DNA from: Cladophialophora immunda
Taxonomy: Eukaryota > Ascomycota > Eurotiomycetes > Chaetothyriales > Herpotrichiellaceae
Length of the DNA stretch: 64,000 bases
Reading direction: 5' to 3'
Assembly (NCBI RefSeq): GCF_000835495.1
Contig: NW_015622542.1
Span: 3,804,485-3,868,484, forward strand
The notes below the pieces were generated by a model that was not told the DNA's origin, searched no databases, and was given only the letters and a program-made list of their open reading frames with translations. Positions 1 through 11,900 of this stretch are shown in pieces. The first letter of the stretch is position 1. The number at the start of each line of letters is the position of its first letter. Both the position numbers and the translations under genes were made by a program.

Positions 1-293
1 TGACCGGTGGCTATGTAGGTGCTCTTCGGCGGTCTGTGGCGGGCAGGTTAAAACGCTGTTATTCCACCGAACATACCGAATACAGTGCCAGTGCGAACTA
101 TGGACATGTTCTGTCCCTGACTGGAAATTCCCGCGCCACGTAAGTCGGTGGCAACGTGGTTCCCAGCCCCAAAAGTGACATACCAACGACACGACACGCC
201 CCTCCCTTTACCTGTATTCAAGAAATCCGCTTGAACGCTCGGACCAACACAAAGAAGATCTAGAACACCCCGGACATCGTTTCTGTCCCCGCC
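1..293. other. left-edge non-coding stretch
   Basis: I see no supportable gene here. It lies downstream of the ubiquitin-conjugating enzyme on the minus strand, so it should contain that gene's 3' UTR and whatever lies beyond the window edge. Confidence 0.5.
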
Positions 294-1281
294 TCAAAGT
301 CTCCGGATACCTATTCGCGGCAGCTTCTTCTTTCCTGCATTTGTGTTGGAGACCTTTCGTGTTGCGGTCAATTTCGACGCCAGCAACTCGCATCGCGAAT
401 TCAGCCTATTTTGTGTGATTTCGCCTTGCTCTTCAACTTCGTTTTTGTGCGCCGGGCGGTTATCTGAGAAATTTGAAGGTCCTGCCTTGGTCTGGTCAGG
501 CGCAGACGTTCCCACCGTTTTGGGGGACTTCCGTTTTGGCTCTTCGGTCTCCTCAGACCAATTTTGCGTATCATTTTCATCAAGCAGTGTTATTTCCGAG
601 AGCGCCCGTTTCTCTTTCGTGCCTGTTATTGTACCCTTGGCCGCTGCGATCGACTGGCTAGGTTCATTCTCTTTCGTGTCGTCTTCCACAGGGTTTTCTC
701 GGGAAGATGATCGTTTCTCTGTTGATCCATGCTCAGGCTCTTCCCCTCTACGCTTCGCTTCCTGAACAGCATTTGACATTTGCTTCGGAATGGGCGCATG
801 GATTCTCGTCATCAACTGCGCCTGTGCAGAAAAAGTGTCGTAGTTTTCTTGGATCAGAGCGCCTGCAGCAGCATTCAATGCAGAGTCAGGGTTGGGCTGA
901 ATCAACAAAAATGATATGGTGATGAGAATGTCTTTCAGCGTTAGCTTGGGATCCCAGTCTCTTTTTAACGTCTCTAGACACACTGCTCCTGTCGTGGGAT
1001 CAACGTTTGGGTGGTATATCCGCGTCTGGAAGGTCGCTTTTGGGGGGCTTTTAGGGTAGTCATGGGGCATTTTCAGATGCAGACGCCATAATCCTTCGGC
1101 GTAGGGTGTGCCTTCGGCGCCGGTAATGCAGATGACAAGTTGGGTGAGATCGTCCTGAAGCGATGAATCAGGGTCGGCGTCTGGGAACAGGTAGTTTGGA
1201 GGCAATCCAGACCGCAGTGCTGCATGGTCTTTAGCAAGACGACGGAGAGAAGCCTTCGATCTTGTTAGACGTGCGACTCAT
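294..1281 (-). CDS. UBE2S-like ubiquitin-conjugating enzyme E2, N-terminal frameshift
   Basis: E2 enzymes carry ubiquitin as a thioester; the UBE2S branch extends ubiquitin chains on substrates of the anaphase-promoting complex. The UBC fold is clear: a PPNYLFP start, HPNVDP before the active-site Cys (AVCLETLKRDW), then the LLIQPNPDSALN stretch typical of UBE2S. A Lys/Ser/Glu-rich tail of about 150 residues follows and ends in IRRL, like the LRRL tail by which human UBE2S docks on the APC/C. The expected start is the ATG at 1281 (MSRTSNKIEG). That frame runs into TAA after six more codons, while the conserved helix SLRRLAKDHAALRSG lies one base out of frame just downstream. The E2 frame itself has no ATG before its domain. 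One extra G in the GAAGGC run near 1251 would explain this. It may be a real mutation or an assembly error; no GT-AG intron fits. Confidence 0.85.
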
Positions 1282-1945
1282 GAACTGCTCGGAGGAAGTG
1301 GTGCTAGGATAGCACTTTGCAAGTGGTCTCAAAAGAGGCGACGGGTATGATTGTACCTACCATATTATTCATGTACTTGAGAGGCGTCTATCAATACACC
1401 GAAGTCTCTCTTTCTGAATATTGCTATGTTTACATTTGTTGTCCGCAGTCACTGTTCTCGAAAACGCGGGTCGCGTTTCACTGTTCTTCTCCGCAACAAT
1501 ATTTATCCGGTGGATTATTGACGTCATAGAAGATTGTAGCACCAAGTACCTGTGAGAACCAGCATTCTGGTATACATACCTAGGTAAGTTGCGAAGCATG
1601 CACAGCACGAAGAATTCGTGAAACCCGTGGTCTTTGTGTATATGAATGGGAAGTAGCACAACCTGGACTTTTGCGACGTGCACACTGGTTTTCGCAACGG
1701 CGCAGACTATGAGGCTAGCAACGGACAGTTTGACAGTATCAACGCTTTGCTACGCGTTTGGCGGAGGTATACATCTCCTAATTCTTATCCTCCTACCAGA
1801 CGAAAAGGAAAGACTTGATTTACTCAGGCCTTTCTGGCAAACTCACTTATGTGGGTAGAGACAGCAGGAACGCCGCCTCTATATGAAGCCGGGCGGCTAA
1901 GTTAATGACGTGAGGCATCACCTCACACCGGCGTGCAGTATCCCT
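1282..1945. other. intergenic, 664 bp
   Basis: This should hold the promoter of the E2 gene (to its left, minus strand) and the 3' end of the prolyl hydroxylase. I see no coding unit, RNA gene or repeat in it. Confidence 0.5.
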
Positions 1946-2823
1946 TTATGCTTCCTCATCTTCATCAAGCTGCCCGTCACTAACCTCTCCTCTGAGTTTG
2001 GGACTCAACGGCCCCTCTCGTGTCCAAATGTTCAAGCCAACCTTCTCCCCAGTAGTCACAACGCTCCCCGAGTGTATGACCCTCTGGTCACCCCTGCCAC
2101 CAACCAGATTCACCCAAAACACCGCATTGCCGGGGATGGGAAGAAATGTAACACCTTCATCAAATGGCGTGTCACAATCGATATATTCACACCAACGTTC
2201 GTCCTTTGGAGCGTCTAGAAGTGGAAATGTCGTGCCGCCACCCGATATGTCTGCACTTGCTTTCACATATGCAAAGAACGAAGTCAGACGGTTTCCGCCG
2301 TGCAACCGGGTCGTCTGGGCTGGCGACGTGAACCAGTCCGTGTGAAGATCATAAGTTTCGTTGGCATGATATCGCACTAATTGCAGTGGTTCAAGGTGTG
2401 AGTGAGGTATGTCATACCCTTGAAAGAGCAGAGCGCGTTCTTCAATGCATCGTGTTACAGCGTCGCGGGAGGCAGTAGCAGACTTAGAGCGTCGAGTGCT
2501 GCGAAGAGTTTGGGTACCGTCTTGGTCGGCTGTTTGGGAGTCGATGAAGGCTGAGGCGCTGCAATCGAAAGGTAAGCTTGGGAATAGGAAGTCTGAAAAC
2601 ATGTGAAGTACTTCACCTACCTTGTTTGTAGGAGGTGCTCACGCTCAGAAGGGGTAAGGAAGTCGGCAATGTAGATCACGAGCGGTTCGCGAGACAAGAG
2701 GTGGACGGTGTAGGGAGGGTGTGCGCAGTCGGGGATGAGGCTCGCCTGGCTGTCCAATGCGCCAACATGGGCGGCCATTGACATCACGCTGGCGATAAGA
2801 TAACAGCTTCCAAATATCTTCAT
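1946..2823 (-). CDS. prolyl 4-hydroxylase family 2OG-Fe(II) dioxygenase, secretory
   Basis: Two exons, 2823-2621 and 2558-1946, flank a 62-bp intron (GTAGGT...TTGCAG); the spliced protein is 271 residues. The family hydroxylates proline in peptides using O2, 2-oxoglutarate and Fe(II). Visible landmarks: the iron-binding HTD triad (about H140, D142), the distal His in VIHSG (about H230), and the 2-oxoglutarate-binding Lys in GEKVGLNIW (about K240). The beta-barrel signature SGGGTTFPLL lies between them. The N-terminus MKIFGSCYLIASVMSMAA looks like a signal peptide or signal anchor, so the enzyme probably acts in the ER lumen. I chose the start at 2823; another ATG at 2841 adds six residues. 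No ER-retention tail is seen. It is transcribed divergently from the PDI-like gene about 290 bp away. Substrate unknown. Confidence 0.85.
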
Positions 2824-3115
2824 CTTGAAAGCTCGTAACATCGGCGCAAACAAGTTCCTCCCCTCACAAGTGGTCGACAAATTCCTGATTCTGCTCCTTG
2901 CGATGAATCCGCAAATGTCGTGCATACAAACGGCTCTCCTGAAGATGGCGCAACTGCACTATCTTCCTTTACAATTGCTGGCCCCTTGAGGCGTCTGATT
3001 CCCCTCAACTGTTTCACCATTGCAGCTAACAGGCCTGTCTCAACAGACATCATGAAGGCCAGCAAAAAGACTCCCCATGCCGCTTCGATGTCCTCAACTC
3101 TCTCCTGCTGTGAAA
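2824..3115. promoter_or_regulatory. shared divergent promoter of P4H and PDI-like genes
   Basis: About 290 bp separate the two start codons, so both genes must be driven from this short stretch. I did not recognise a specific operator such as an unfolded-protein-response element. Confidence 0.5.
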
Positions 3116-4280
3116 ATGCACTTCTTTGCTCGTATCCTCCTAGCTGGTCTGGCTGCTGCGGTGCAAGCACAATGGCAGCATGTGTCTGACGCCGAGTTTC
3201 ATTCCCTTGTCGACTCGAACGATCTCTTGCTTGCAGCGTTCGTTGCGGTATCTTTCTCCCTACTTCACGCTTCCAAATCCATTTCCTAACGTGGACTTCA
3301 GCCATGGACAGGTCCTTGCAAGTCCCTCGCTTCAGAGTGGGCGGCCACGAAGTCTCAACTCACCTACCCAGCTGTGAGCATAGACTGTACCGCGAATCAA
3401 ACCCTTTGCTCTGCGCACAATGTGCACTCTTATCCTGCCATACGCCTCTTTCGTGGACCTCATGAGTGGGTCCGATATAGGGGCCCGCGCAAAGCATCTG
3501 CCATCGTACCCTTCGTTCGACGTGCCTCGCTGCCAGTGGTGTCGGAGGTGAATATCAAAAATATCACGGCTTTGACTGGGATAGATCGTGTGACGTTTGT
3601 GGCATATCTGAAGGAGGATGATCATTCGATGAGATCAAGATTCACAAAGGTAGCAGAGACATTCCGAGACCAGTTCGTCTTCGGGATTTCGAACGACAAG
3701 AGATTGGCAGAGAAGGAGAACATAGCGTTCCCGTCTATCATTGCTTACAGAACGGATGTTGGCGATCAGGAGGTCCTGCAGGGCACCGTGACCAGATCTG
3801 TCATCGGGAAGTTCATCCTTGAGGCAGGGAAGCCACTCATCGATGAGCTGACTCGACGCAACGAAATCGATTATATGAGTGTAACCTTGACCACCCCTCT
3901 TCTGACGCGCGATTGATACTGATATTTGACTTCCACAGTCCCATAAACTTCTCGCCTATATATTCGTCGCCGACGACGCCGACCGCACCCTTTTCCGTCG
4001 AAAGCTTCACCCCGTCGCAAAGCAGTACAAGGACTACGTGAACTTCGTCACCATTGACGGCGATGAATACGGCCACATGGCCGCAAGCCTTGGACTGCAT
4101 AGGGGCCACTACCCGAGCTTTACAGTGTACAGCGCCTGGAAGGACCAAGTGTTTCCTTATCCAGCGGTGAAACGAATTGAGGCGGATAACATAGAAGCAT
4201 TTCTCTTGGAAATTCTACATGGGGAAAGAGCGCCATGGAGTCCCAGCGGGACGGTACAAGGACAGCACGATGAGCTGTGA
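3116..4280 (+). CDS. PDI-like ER thioredoxin-fold protein with TGPC active site and HDEL tail
   Basis: Three exons (3116-3247, 3302-3880, 3939-4280) give 350 residues; both introns (54 and 58 bp) are GT-AG and restore the frame. The protein starts with a signal peptide (MHFFARILLAGLAAAVQA) and ends in HDEL, the fungal ER-retrieval signal, so it is an ER-lumen protein. The first thioredoxin domain carries PWTGPCKSL at about residues 45-53 where PDIs have WCGHCK. The first cysteine is Thr and only the second (about C50) remains. The following DCTANQTLCSAHNVHSYPAIRLF is typical of a PDI a-domain. Middle and C-terminal parts look like b-type domains. With one active-site Cys it cannot do classical dithiol exchange; a chaperone or mixed-disulfide role is inferred. 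Confidence 0.88.
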
Positions 4281-5899
4281 GCTTTGACTGTGTCAAATTG
4301 CCCTGCACCTCTCGAAGCATTGGGAGGCCCTGAGCCAGACCTGCGTCACAGCGCGCGAGCCTGAGCCACCATCAAACTAGCTAGTTGACAAGAGAAACAT
4401 GAACCTCGGCACCCCTAACTCATGTTCGTTGCATATACCTTGTCAAGCTGCCGTGGATGGTCTGGACTGTTTTTCTGCCCAGCCTCGCGCATATGATGGA
4501 ATGTATATACGAGCATGTTGGGAAGCTTGGGTGGTGGGCTGAGATGGTGCCATCAGCCACTCACCGCGAAGGCCCCTGCTCGATCTCATACCCGTTCGGC
4601 AACCATAGTCAAATGTCCACAGATAAACGGGGACGAGCCCGCTACAAGGATCTCAAACATTGCCGTCCACGCACGATGGGAGATCTTGACAAGCTGGTCT
4701 TCGCGAGATATGTGCCCTGGACCCTCCTCTTGGACCAATCGCAACGGCCGGGTTCCTGAAGCCTCGCCACCAGGGTCGATTTGCTTGCACGTTCTTTTGC
4801 AACGCCATGGGACGTGTGGGCGTATTCGGCAATAAAGCGGTAGTCGGTCGAGGCTGACTCCGAGCAGACACTTCACATGTGTGCTCCCGTCATATGGACT
4901 CGTATCGGGCAATTTGTGGTGGTGAGACTGGGTGGAATTGGCGAGGCAGAGCTGTGGTTGCACAGCCGCTCCGCACGGCCGACGCAGTCTATTGTTACGA
5001 GCCAGCCAATCAGCAGGGCCGAGCAGATGCAGGCCTAAGTCGGCCTCTCCGCAGCTTGGACCGCAGCCAGTTTTTGACTCTCACACACAGTTTCTCTCCC
5101 TCCGTCCCCCCGCCAGAAAAGGTCCTTTTGTCTTTTCTGTTCCCAACCTCAACCGCACAGGCACAGCTCCAGCACTGCATACCAGCTCCTGCGAAACTCA
5201 TTCGCACCCGCTTTAACGCCCATTCCAACCATTCTGGCCTCGGCCCATTACTCTTATTTTATTTTCTCCCAGTGGCCTTCGGGCCCATCCTCCGGGCTCC
5301 CCATCAGTGCCCCCCCTACCTGGTACCTAGTGATCACCCACAATTCAACTGACAAGTGTCGGCGACACCGCCTAAACCATTGCCATTCCAGGCTTGTCGG
5401 GCTTGCTGGTCAGTACCTGTGCGACTGCCCATCGTGCGTCTGCCGGCTCCTATTGCGTGGTTGAATTCCGCCCCCCGAGGCTCTTTGCTACAGCTGAGGC
5501 TTCAAGCGCTCTGCAGCAGCCTGGCACGGCTATCTCGTCGACAAAGGACCTTCAAAAGTTCGGTATTGACGTTGACGGCATATCCAGACCCCCTTCATTG
5601 GTATATACGTACAATAATTTCCGCAAGCTTGCCTTCGTCGTAACAGTTCCTGCTTCATCATCCCTCAACCCCTCCAGTACCTGCATATCACGCTCACTCA
5701 GACCCCCCTCCCCGACACCACTGCAGAGCCGACCGCTACTGTACCAATTTCGGCCGCCGCAGATCTGGTTTGCGAGCTTGCACTTTCTCCGCCGCCCGCT
5801 GTTGGCCACCTGACTGCAGAGTCCGCGACTGGTACCCCTCGTACTTTTGACGCAACTACTCCTTGCTCGCCACACCTGATCCAACTTCCGCAGCCCGCC
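4281..5899. other. long pyrimidine-rich leader/promoter of the C6 regulator
   Basis: 1.6 kb without a convincing gene. From about 5080 the plus strand is strongly C/T-rich with many small upstream reading frames (one of 139 codons at 5394-5813), as in long 5' leaders of fungal regulators. I infer 3' UTR of the PDI-like gene, then promoter and leader of the transcription factor. Confidence 0.45.
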
Positions 5900-8021
5900 A
5901 TGTGGCCAGAACCTCAAGCTCGCCCCTTCGCCATCCATCTCCCCTCGCACTCGCTTGTCCCACAGTACGTGTCTGTGCCTGACCCAGAGCCTGATGCCGA
6001 CCTAGTGCTCGCCCTCACTGGCTCCATGCCTGGCAGCGTGGGTGAACGACAGGGTTCATCCAATGGCTCCTCCTATGTCTTGGCGTCCCGACGGAAAAGG
6101 GCTAGCAAACCAAAAGTACGAACGGGATGCAAAACATGCAAGGTGAGTTGATTCCCTCCCACAACCTTGTCCCCACCCAGACCGAGCGCGCTCTCTCTCG
6201 ACATTCCCCCCAAATGCACGGGTCAATGCTCGTTTGGCTCCCAGCCACATCGGTGGGTAGCTGAGCGATCAGACAAAGCGCTGTCGTCGACCCGTGTCTG
6301 ACTAAACTCGCCTCCTGCCACGCTCTCCTACTGGTCTCATCGCATGTAATTGACATTAGGAACAGATCCGCCGCATAAAATGCGACGAGACAAAGCCCAG
6401 CTGTGAGTTTTGCTGCTTCCCCATCGCCTGGCCCGTGGCCATCCCCTCTCACTACTGTCCGGATTAGTGCTCACTTGACCTTCTAGGTAAGCGATGTACC
6501 TCCACCGGACGTAAATGCGATGGGTACGAGTTCCCCAAGGAGAGCTCCAGCGGCTCAGCATCAACCGCCTTGTCGCCACCGCAGCAGAGCCCGGTACCAT
6601 TCCAACATCTATTTCAACCCAACTCAATCTCAAAACCCTTTCAAGGCAACACTCAAGAACGTCGTATCTTCCACCGATTCCAGTACTGCACCGTGCCCGC
6701 GTTCACTGGTGGTTCCGAAACCGGTTTCTGGACCAAACTCGTACTCAAAGTGGGTCACGAGGAACCGGTAGTCCGGAACGCAATCATTGCCTTGGGGACG
6801 TTGCATGAGGACTACCAGGACCGCTGTGGCAAATACAGCCCCCAATTGATTGACGACCAGAGCTACCGATACGCCCTGAAGTTATACGGGGGTGCGTTGC
6901 GCGACCTGAACCAGAGACTGAACACCCCCTCGAGCACCAACGCCAAGCTCGCCATCATTTCAAGTATATTATTTGCCTGCTTCGAAGTCCTTCGACGCAA
7001 TAACATGGCCGCGGTCATCCACTATCAGCAAGGAATGAGAGAACTGACCAGACAAATGAATCTCCCTCAGGGTGATGACATCTCACTTGCACCTTATTCA
7101 CCCGAACAACAATCCGGCTCACGGCCAACATTCCGCGAGATTCCTGAAGATGAGTTGGACGACCTGCTACGGGTCTTTGCCCGCTACGATATTCAAGCAT
7201 GCACCTTTTCCAAAGACCGAGCGGAACCTTTGTTAACCCACATTGGTCACGTGCCTCGGATACTGCCGACCAATCTCACGTTGAGTCAGGTTCGCAACCA
7301 TCTCGACAATCTCCTTGTTTCGGTCTACCAACTGGTCAAGTCTGATGCTCGCATGTACCGATATTGGAAGCGAGAGGTTGTCCCAGTAGAGTGGCAGACC
7401 CGGCGGCAAGAGGCTCTCGACATCTTCGATGACTGGATGGCCGCTCTGGAGAACTTCTTCTCGACACAAGGTCCCAAGCTAAGTCGTGCCGACATCAAAA
7501 GCCTGCTGGGTCTCCGCCTGCAGATCAAGACCGCAGTCATGATGCTCAAAGTGTGCATAGACTGTGGACCCGAAACCACGTTTGACGCTTTCAGGGACGA
7601 CTTTGAGGACATGGTCTCCAAAGTTGAGCAGGTCACCACAGCTCTTAGCTTGGCTGAAGCAATGCCCTTGGAGGATGAGCTTACACCTTTCACCATGGAG
7701 CTGGGCATTATACACCCTCTGTTCTTCACAGCCTGCAAGTGTCGAGACTGGGGTATTCGACGCCGGGCAATCGCTCAACTCAAGAGAGCCGGCAAAGAGG
7801 GTGTCTGGGAAGGACCCATTATGGCCGTTCTGGTCCAGAGAATCATGGCCTTGGAGGAAGAAGGCTTGTCTCACGGGGAACTGGTGCCTGAGGCAAATCG
7901 ATTCCACGATATCAAGAAGAACGTTGATTATGACAGTCGGCAAATCCTTTTCGAAGCCACCAGAGCTTTGGATGCGGCCTGGGAGAATTTTTCGGTTCAC
8001 AGGGAGGCGGTTCCGTTCTGA
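5900..8021 (+). CDS. Zn(II)2Cys6 fungal transcription factor
   Basis: Three exons (5900-6142, 6366-6402, 6487-8021) give 604 residues. Splicing assembles a perfect C-x2-C-x6-C-x6-C-x2-C-x6-C cluster: C77, C80, C87, C94, C97, C104. The first intron (223 bp, GTGAGT...AACAG) falls right after CKTCK. The middle exon is only 37 nt and encodes IRRIKCDETKPS. The second intron (84 bp) splits the codon of the fourth Cys. A basic run (RRKRASKPKVR) precedes the cluster. The rest (VPAFTGGSETGFWTKLVL, AIIALGTLHEDY) resembles the C-terminal region common in C6 regulators of the DUF3468 type. It should be a nuclear DNA-binding regulator of unknown target. The start at 5900 is the first in-frame ATG I can support; 6026 is an alternative. 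Confidence 0.88.
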
Positions 8022-8928
8022 AGCGTTCCATTTACGACCAGCAAGGCGTCTCGGGAGACCAAGGTCCTACCAATCAGGAAGGGATGAGAGCAATTTCCTG
8101 GATCGGGACAATACATTTTTATCACGACGTAATGACCAATGACAACGACCTGCATGCGGCGCCGTTTCTCGTGGCACGACAAGGAAAACCATTGCAATTG
8201 GTGTCTGTGAATTTTGCATTTTGGCTGGGAAGCGGAATATGTGCTGAGAAAATGTACTGTGAGGAGGATAATGTCTGTGTGTAGGAAGAATGTCGGTGTT
8301 GATGGGTAGGTGTTCTTGGTACCTCCTCGATAGTTATCTAACACGTGAGGGAAATACCTACATTAAGAAATATCACTTTCCAGGGGAAACCAAAATTATG
8401 ACCACCCTCTCTCCCTAATGGTGTGTATCGGAGAATTTACTTGTAGCGGTGCGTCCGCCCTCGGGAGGCTTGCGTCCAGCCTGCGACCCTGATCCCTGGC
8501 GCTTGGAGCGATTCCGGTTTTGACAGCGGACGGCGCCGCTACTTGGCGGGGACCAAGCCAATTAGGCGCTGCCAACAGAGGTATTAGAGGCACTTGGACG
8601 GTGCTAGGCGGTAGATCAAGGGCCTTTAGGCACCGAGAGCATGTCCACCATCCCCACCTTAGCGTGTCGCGTCACCGTCACTAATGAGCAACCGTTTCTC
8701 GATTCCCCGGCTGATTTCCCAATCTCGATTCTCATCATGCTCTCTGATTTTGACAACTTCAACGCCCAACCGAACTTGATCATTTTCACCGTCTGTCGTG
8801 TTTTCCATGGCGTTGTGCGTGTCTCCCAGTCCCAACTCCCCCGACATTGTGCTTCTCAAGATCCTGGGACTTGATTCCTCCTCCTCCGCCCTGCGACCAC
8901 AAGCCTCAACCTGCCACGACCTCCGTTC
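8022..8928. other. intergenic, 907 bp
   Basis: Contains the 3' end of the C6 regulator and the promoter/leader of the coiled-coil gene. From about 8640 it becomes C/T-rich like a fungal 5' leader. No gene or repeat seen. Confidence 0.5.
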
Positions 8929-11900
8929 ATGAACCTCGACGAGCTCAACCACTTCGAGAGTACCCCTTCTGGCAGCCATCGCGTCGGCCTCTACCATTCC
9001 CGTGACTCTCAGGTCTCGTTACATCCACTGAAAGCACATAGTCTTTCGTCCACTCCTTCAGAAAACGATTGGATCTCTCCTTTTACCCTTCCCCCGTTAC
9101 CGACGCTGCGCCGCGACCGCGATCCGCTGGACTACCGTCAATCCCCAGATTATCTTCGACAACGAGACGGAAGTGGTGCCTATTACGCCGCTGCCTGGGG
9201 TTCCCCGTATGCTACCCCAAGCCCTCGACGAACCCCTCAGCCTTTCGATTCCGTCGGTCAGCGCCTGAATATTGAAGCTGCACCCCCTTTTGGAAGTGCA
9301 ATTGGTCGACCAACCATCACCTCTACCCCCGGAGACGACGTTGACGGAACCGAATCGCACAGTCGACGCCGCCTGTACAAGAGCACTGGTCTAGGTTCGA
9401 GAAAGCAGTCACGAAATCCACGTTCCGAAAGACCCAATTGGCTGAGTGACTCTGAAGAGAGCGGGTCCGATATAGGTGTGGAAGAGGAGGAGAACACCCC
9501 AACCCGCGTTGCATACCTCGACAGCTGGGGAGCATCGCCTGTCGAGAACGTGAGCCGCTTGCCCGTACGACACAGAAGCAGCGAAAGCCTTGCTACCGTT
9601 ACCCCGTATACCTTCCATGATTCCGGGAGGCTGTCAATAGCGCCAGAACGCCACCGCATGCGGCTTCCGTCTTCTGCGCAGCACAACATGGCTGAGCACG
9701 ATTCGGAGAATGCGCCAGCTGCGGAAAAGCCGCTCCCAGTTCTGCCTCGTCAAACATCCCAGGTGGAGGACGATGTGAAGGCTCCAGAGAGCCCAACTTC
9801 AGCGGTCCGGCCACGGCCCACCTCAATGCAATCATACCAACGCCCCAAGAAAAAGGTCATCTGGAAAGGCAAAGCTTGTATCATAGCCCTGCCGCTCACG
9901 GATCGAGAAGCCGCCGGGCTACCTCCTCTGCTGACGCCACGACAAGTCAAAGAACGAATCGAGGGTTGGATCGCGGCCGGGTACTCGGTGGATGGGTTTG
10001 GGCTAACCGATACGAGTGCTGGGTCTTCAGGAGAGCGCAGTGGCCAGAGCCGTCCTGTGTACCCTGACGCAACAGAAATCCACGCAGAGCGCAAGTTGCG
10101 GGAGTTTCAAGTCCACATACCTGATCAGGCAGAATGGGAGTCGTGGGTCAACTACCTCAAGGAGGAGAAACTTCGTGCGTTAGGAGTCAGTCCGAGTAAC
10201 TCTGAAGCCGCGCCATCGACACGGTCCCCCTTCTCTCCTGCATTGAGCCGCATTTCATCCGGCCATCCAGCAGTTGCGACGTCGCCTCCAGTTGCCGCCT
10301 CATCTTCATCAGCAAGCAACTCGCTGAGAGCTACAAGCAATCCCTTCTCCCCCTCAATAATGTCGTCTGCTGGGATCAGTCCTCAGCCTGGATCTCTTGG
10401 GGGTTCGCAATTCAATGGACCGCTAAAGAATATGCACGGATACAAACCTTCAATCGCCCAGTCGACCTTTCATGGACGAATCCCATCCCCCTTGGAACCC
10501 ACTCTATCTCATGCAAATTCTTTCGGCAATGGCGCGCGACCAAACATTCAACCACTCTCCTCCCGGCAAAACAGTTTCTCTCCAAATCACCCATTACTTC
10601 TCCCTAATATGGGAGAAGTATTGTCCCAACCACAGGCCATGCATATGCGCAGAGCGACGGCCAACTTTGCTGGAGATCAGGGGCGCCCCAATCAAATGCA
10701 ACAAAGAGGATATTTCCCCGTTCCGCAAAATGCCAATCAACATACACCAAGCCCTACTCTGCCACAGCGAATTGAGGGTTTGGTGCACACGCCTCAATAT
10801 AGCGATTCCTCTCGAACTCCCATTGAGATTGCACACCCTACTCCGAAGAGTCACCGTCATAACCTCAGTATTGCATTGCAAAGGGAGATTGACGAAGCTG
10901 AAGCGGCTCTGCACGAGAAAGGAGACGGCATGAACGAAGACCTAGACCATAACGACTTGTCCTCAAGAAAAGATTCTGCCTTGGACGAGTCTGTGAATGA
11001 AGAGCCTCCGATACTGAGACGGCCTGAGACGATAACGACAGCGGATGAGAAATCAGAGATTGAGACAAATCCAAGTATAGCTGCTACGCCTATGCTGATG
11101 GACGACAAGAATCCGTTCGTGAACTGGCAAGCATTGAGCGATGCGGCGAAGGCTGAACCCAAAGCTGCTCCTGAGGCTGTTCCCACAACTTCCAAATTTA
11201 ATGTGGAGGCTAAAGAATTTGATCCACGAGGTGGCTTCTCGAGCTCCAACTTCTCCTTTGCTGGACCGAGTTTCATACCTTTCGGGCTGCCTCCGCCGAA
11301 GCCAGCACCACCTGCCGAAAGAACTGCGGGCAAGAACAGATTTTCCTTATCGCATCTCAATGCCGACGCGCCTGCTTTCACCCCACGCACAGCGCAATCA
11401 GCACTTAAGGACGCTCCTTTCACGTTCAGCACTCCGACATTCAATGTGGATGCTCCGGTTTTTAATCCTTCTCAGTCTTCTAGCACCAACTTCAAAGACA
11501 GCGTGGCCTCCGCCGGTCAAGGACCATCTGACAATACGAACAGCATATTCGGCAACGTTGTCGTAGACCTCGGCTCAAAGGCCATAAGAAGAGCAAGCAA
11601 GGGCATTTCGACAGCTGGTTCAAAGTCAAAGGATGTTCAAGAGGAGGATACAGACAACGTATTGGACGATGCAGGTCGACCGATGGCCCCCGTAGACCGA
11701 CAAAAGAGAGCACGAAGGACTGGCAGTGACGGAGACCGAAGCCCCGTTTTTGCAGAATCGGCACCGTTTCATCACAGAAGGATTCTCTCGGAGATTGTGG
11801 ATGATGTCGATGCGAATGGACCCAAGTCGGAAACTCCGAAGAAACATTTTGACGGTTGGGCCTATATATCTGCAGACGAAAATCAGCTGATCGACGCCGC

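Noticed and set aside
5394..5813. 139-codon frame upstream of the C6 regulator
   Set aside because: Composition follows the C/T-rich leader; no domain, and it overlaps equally long frames.
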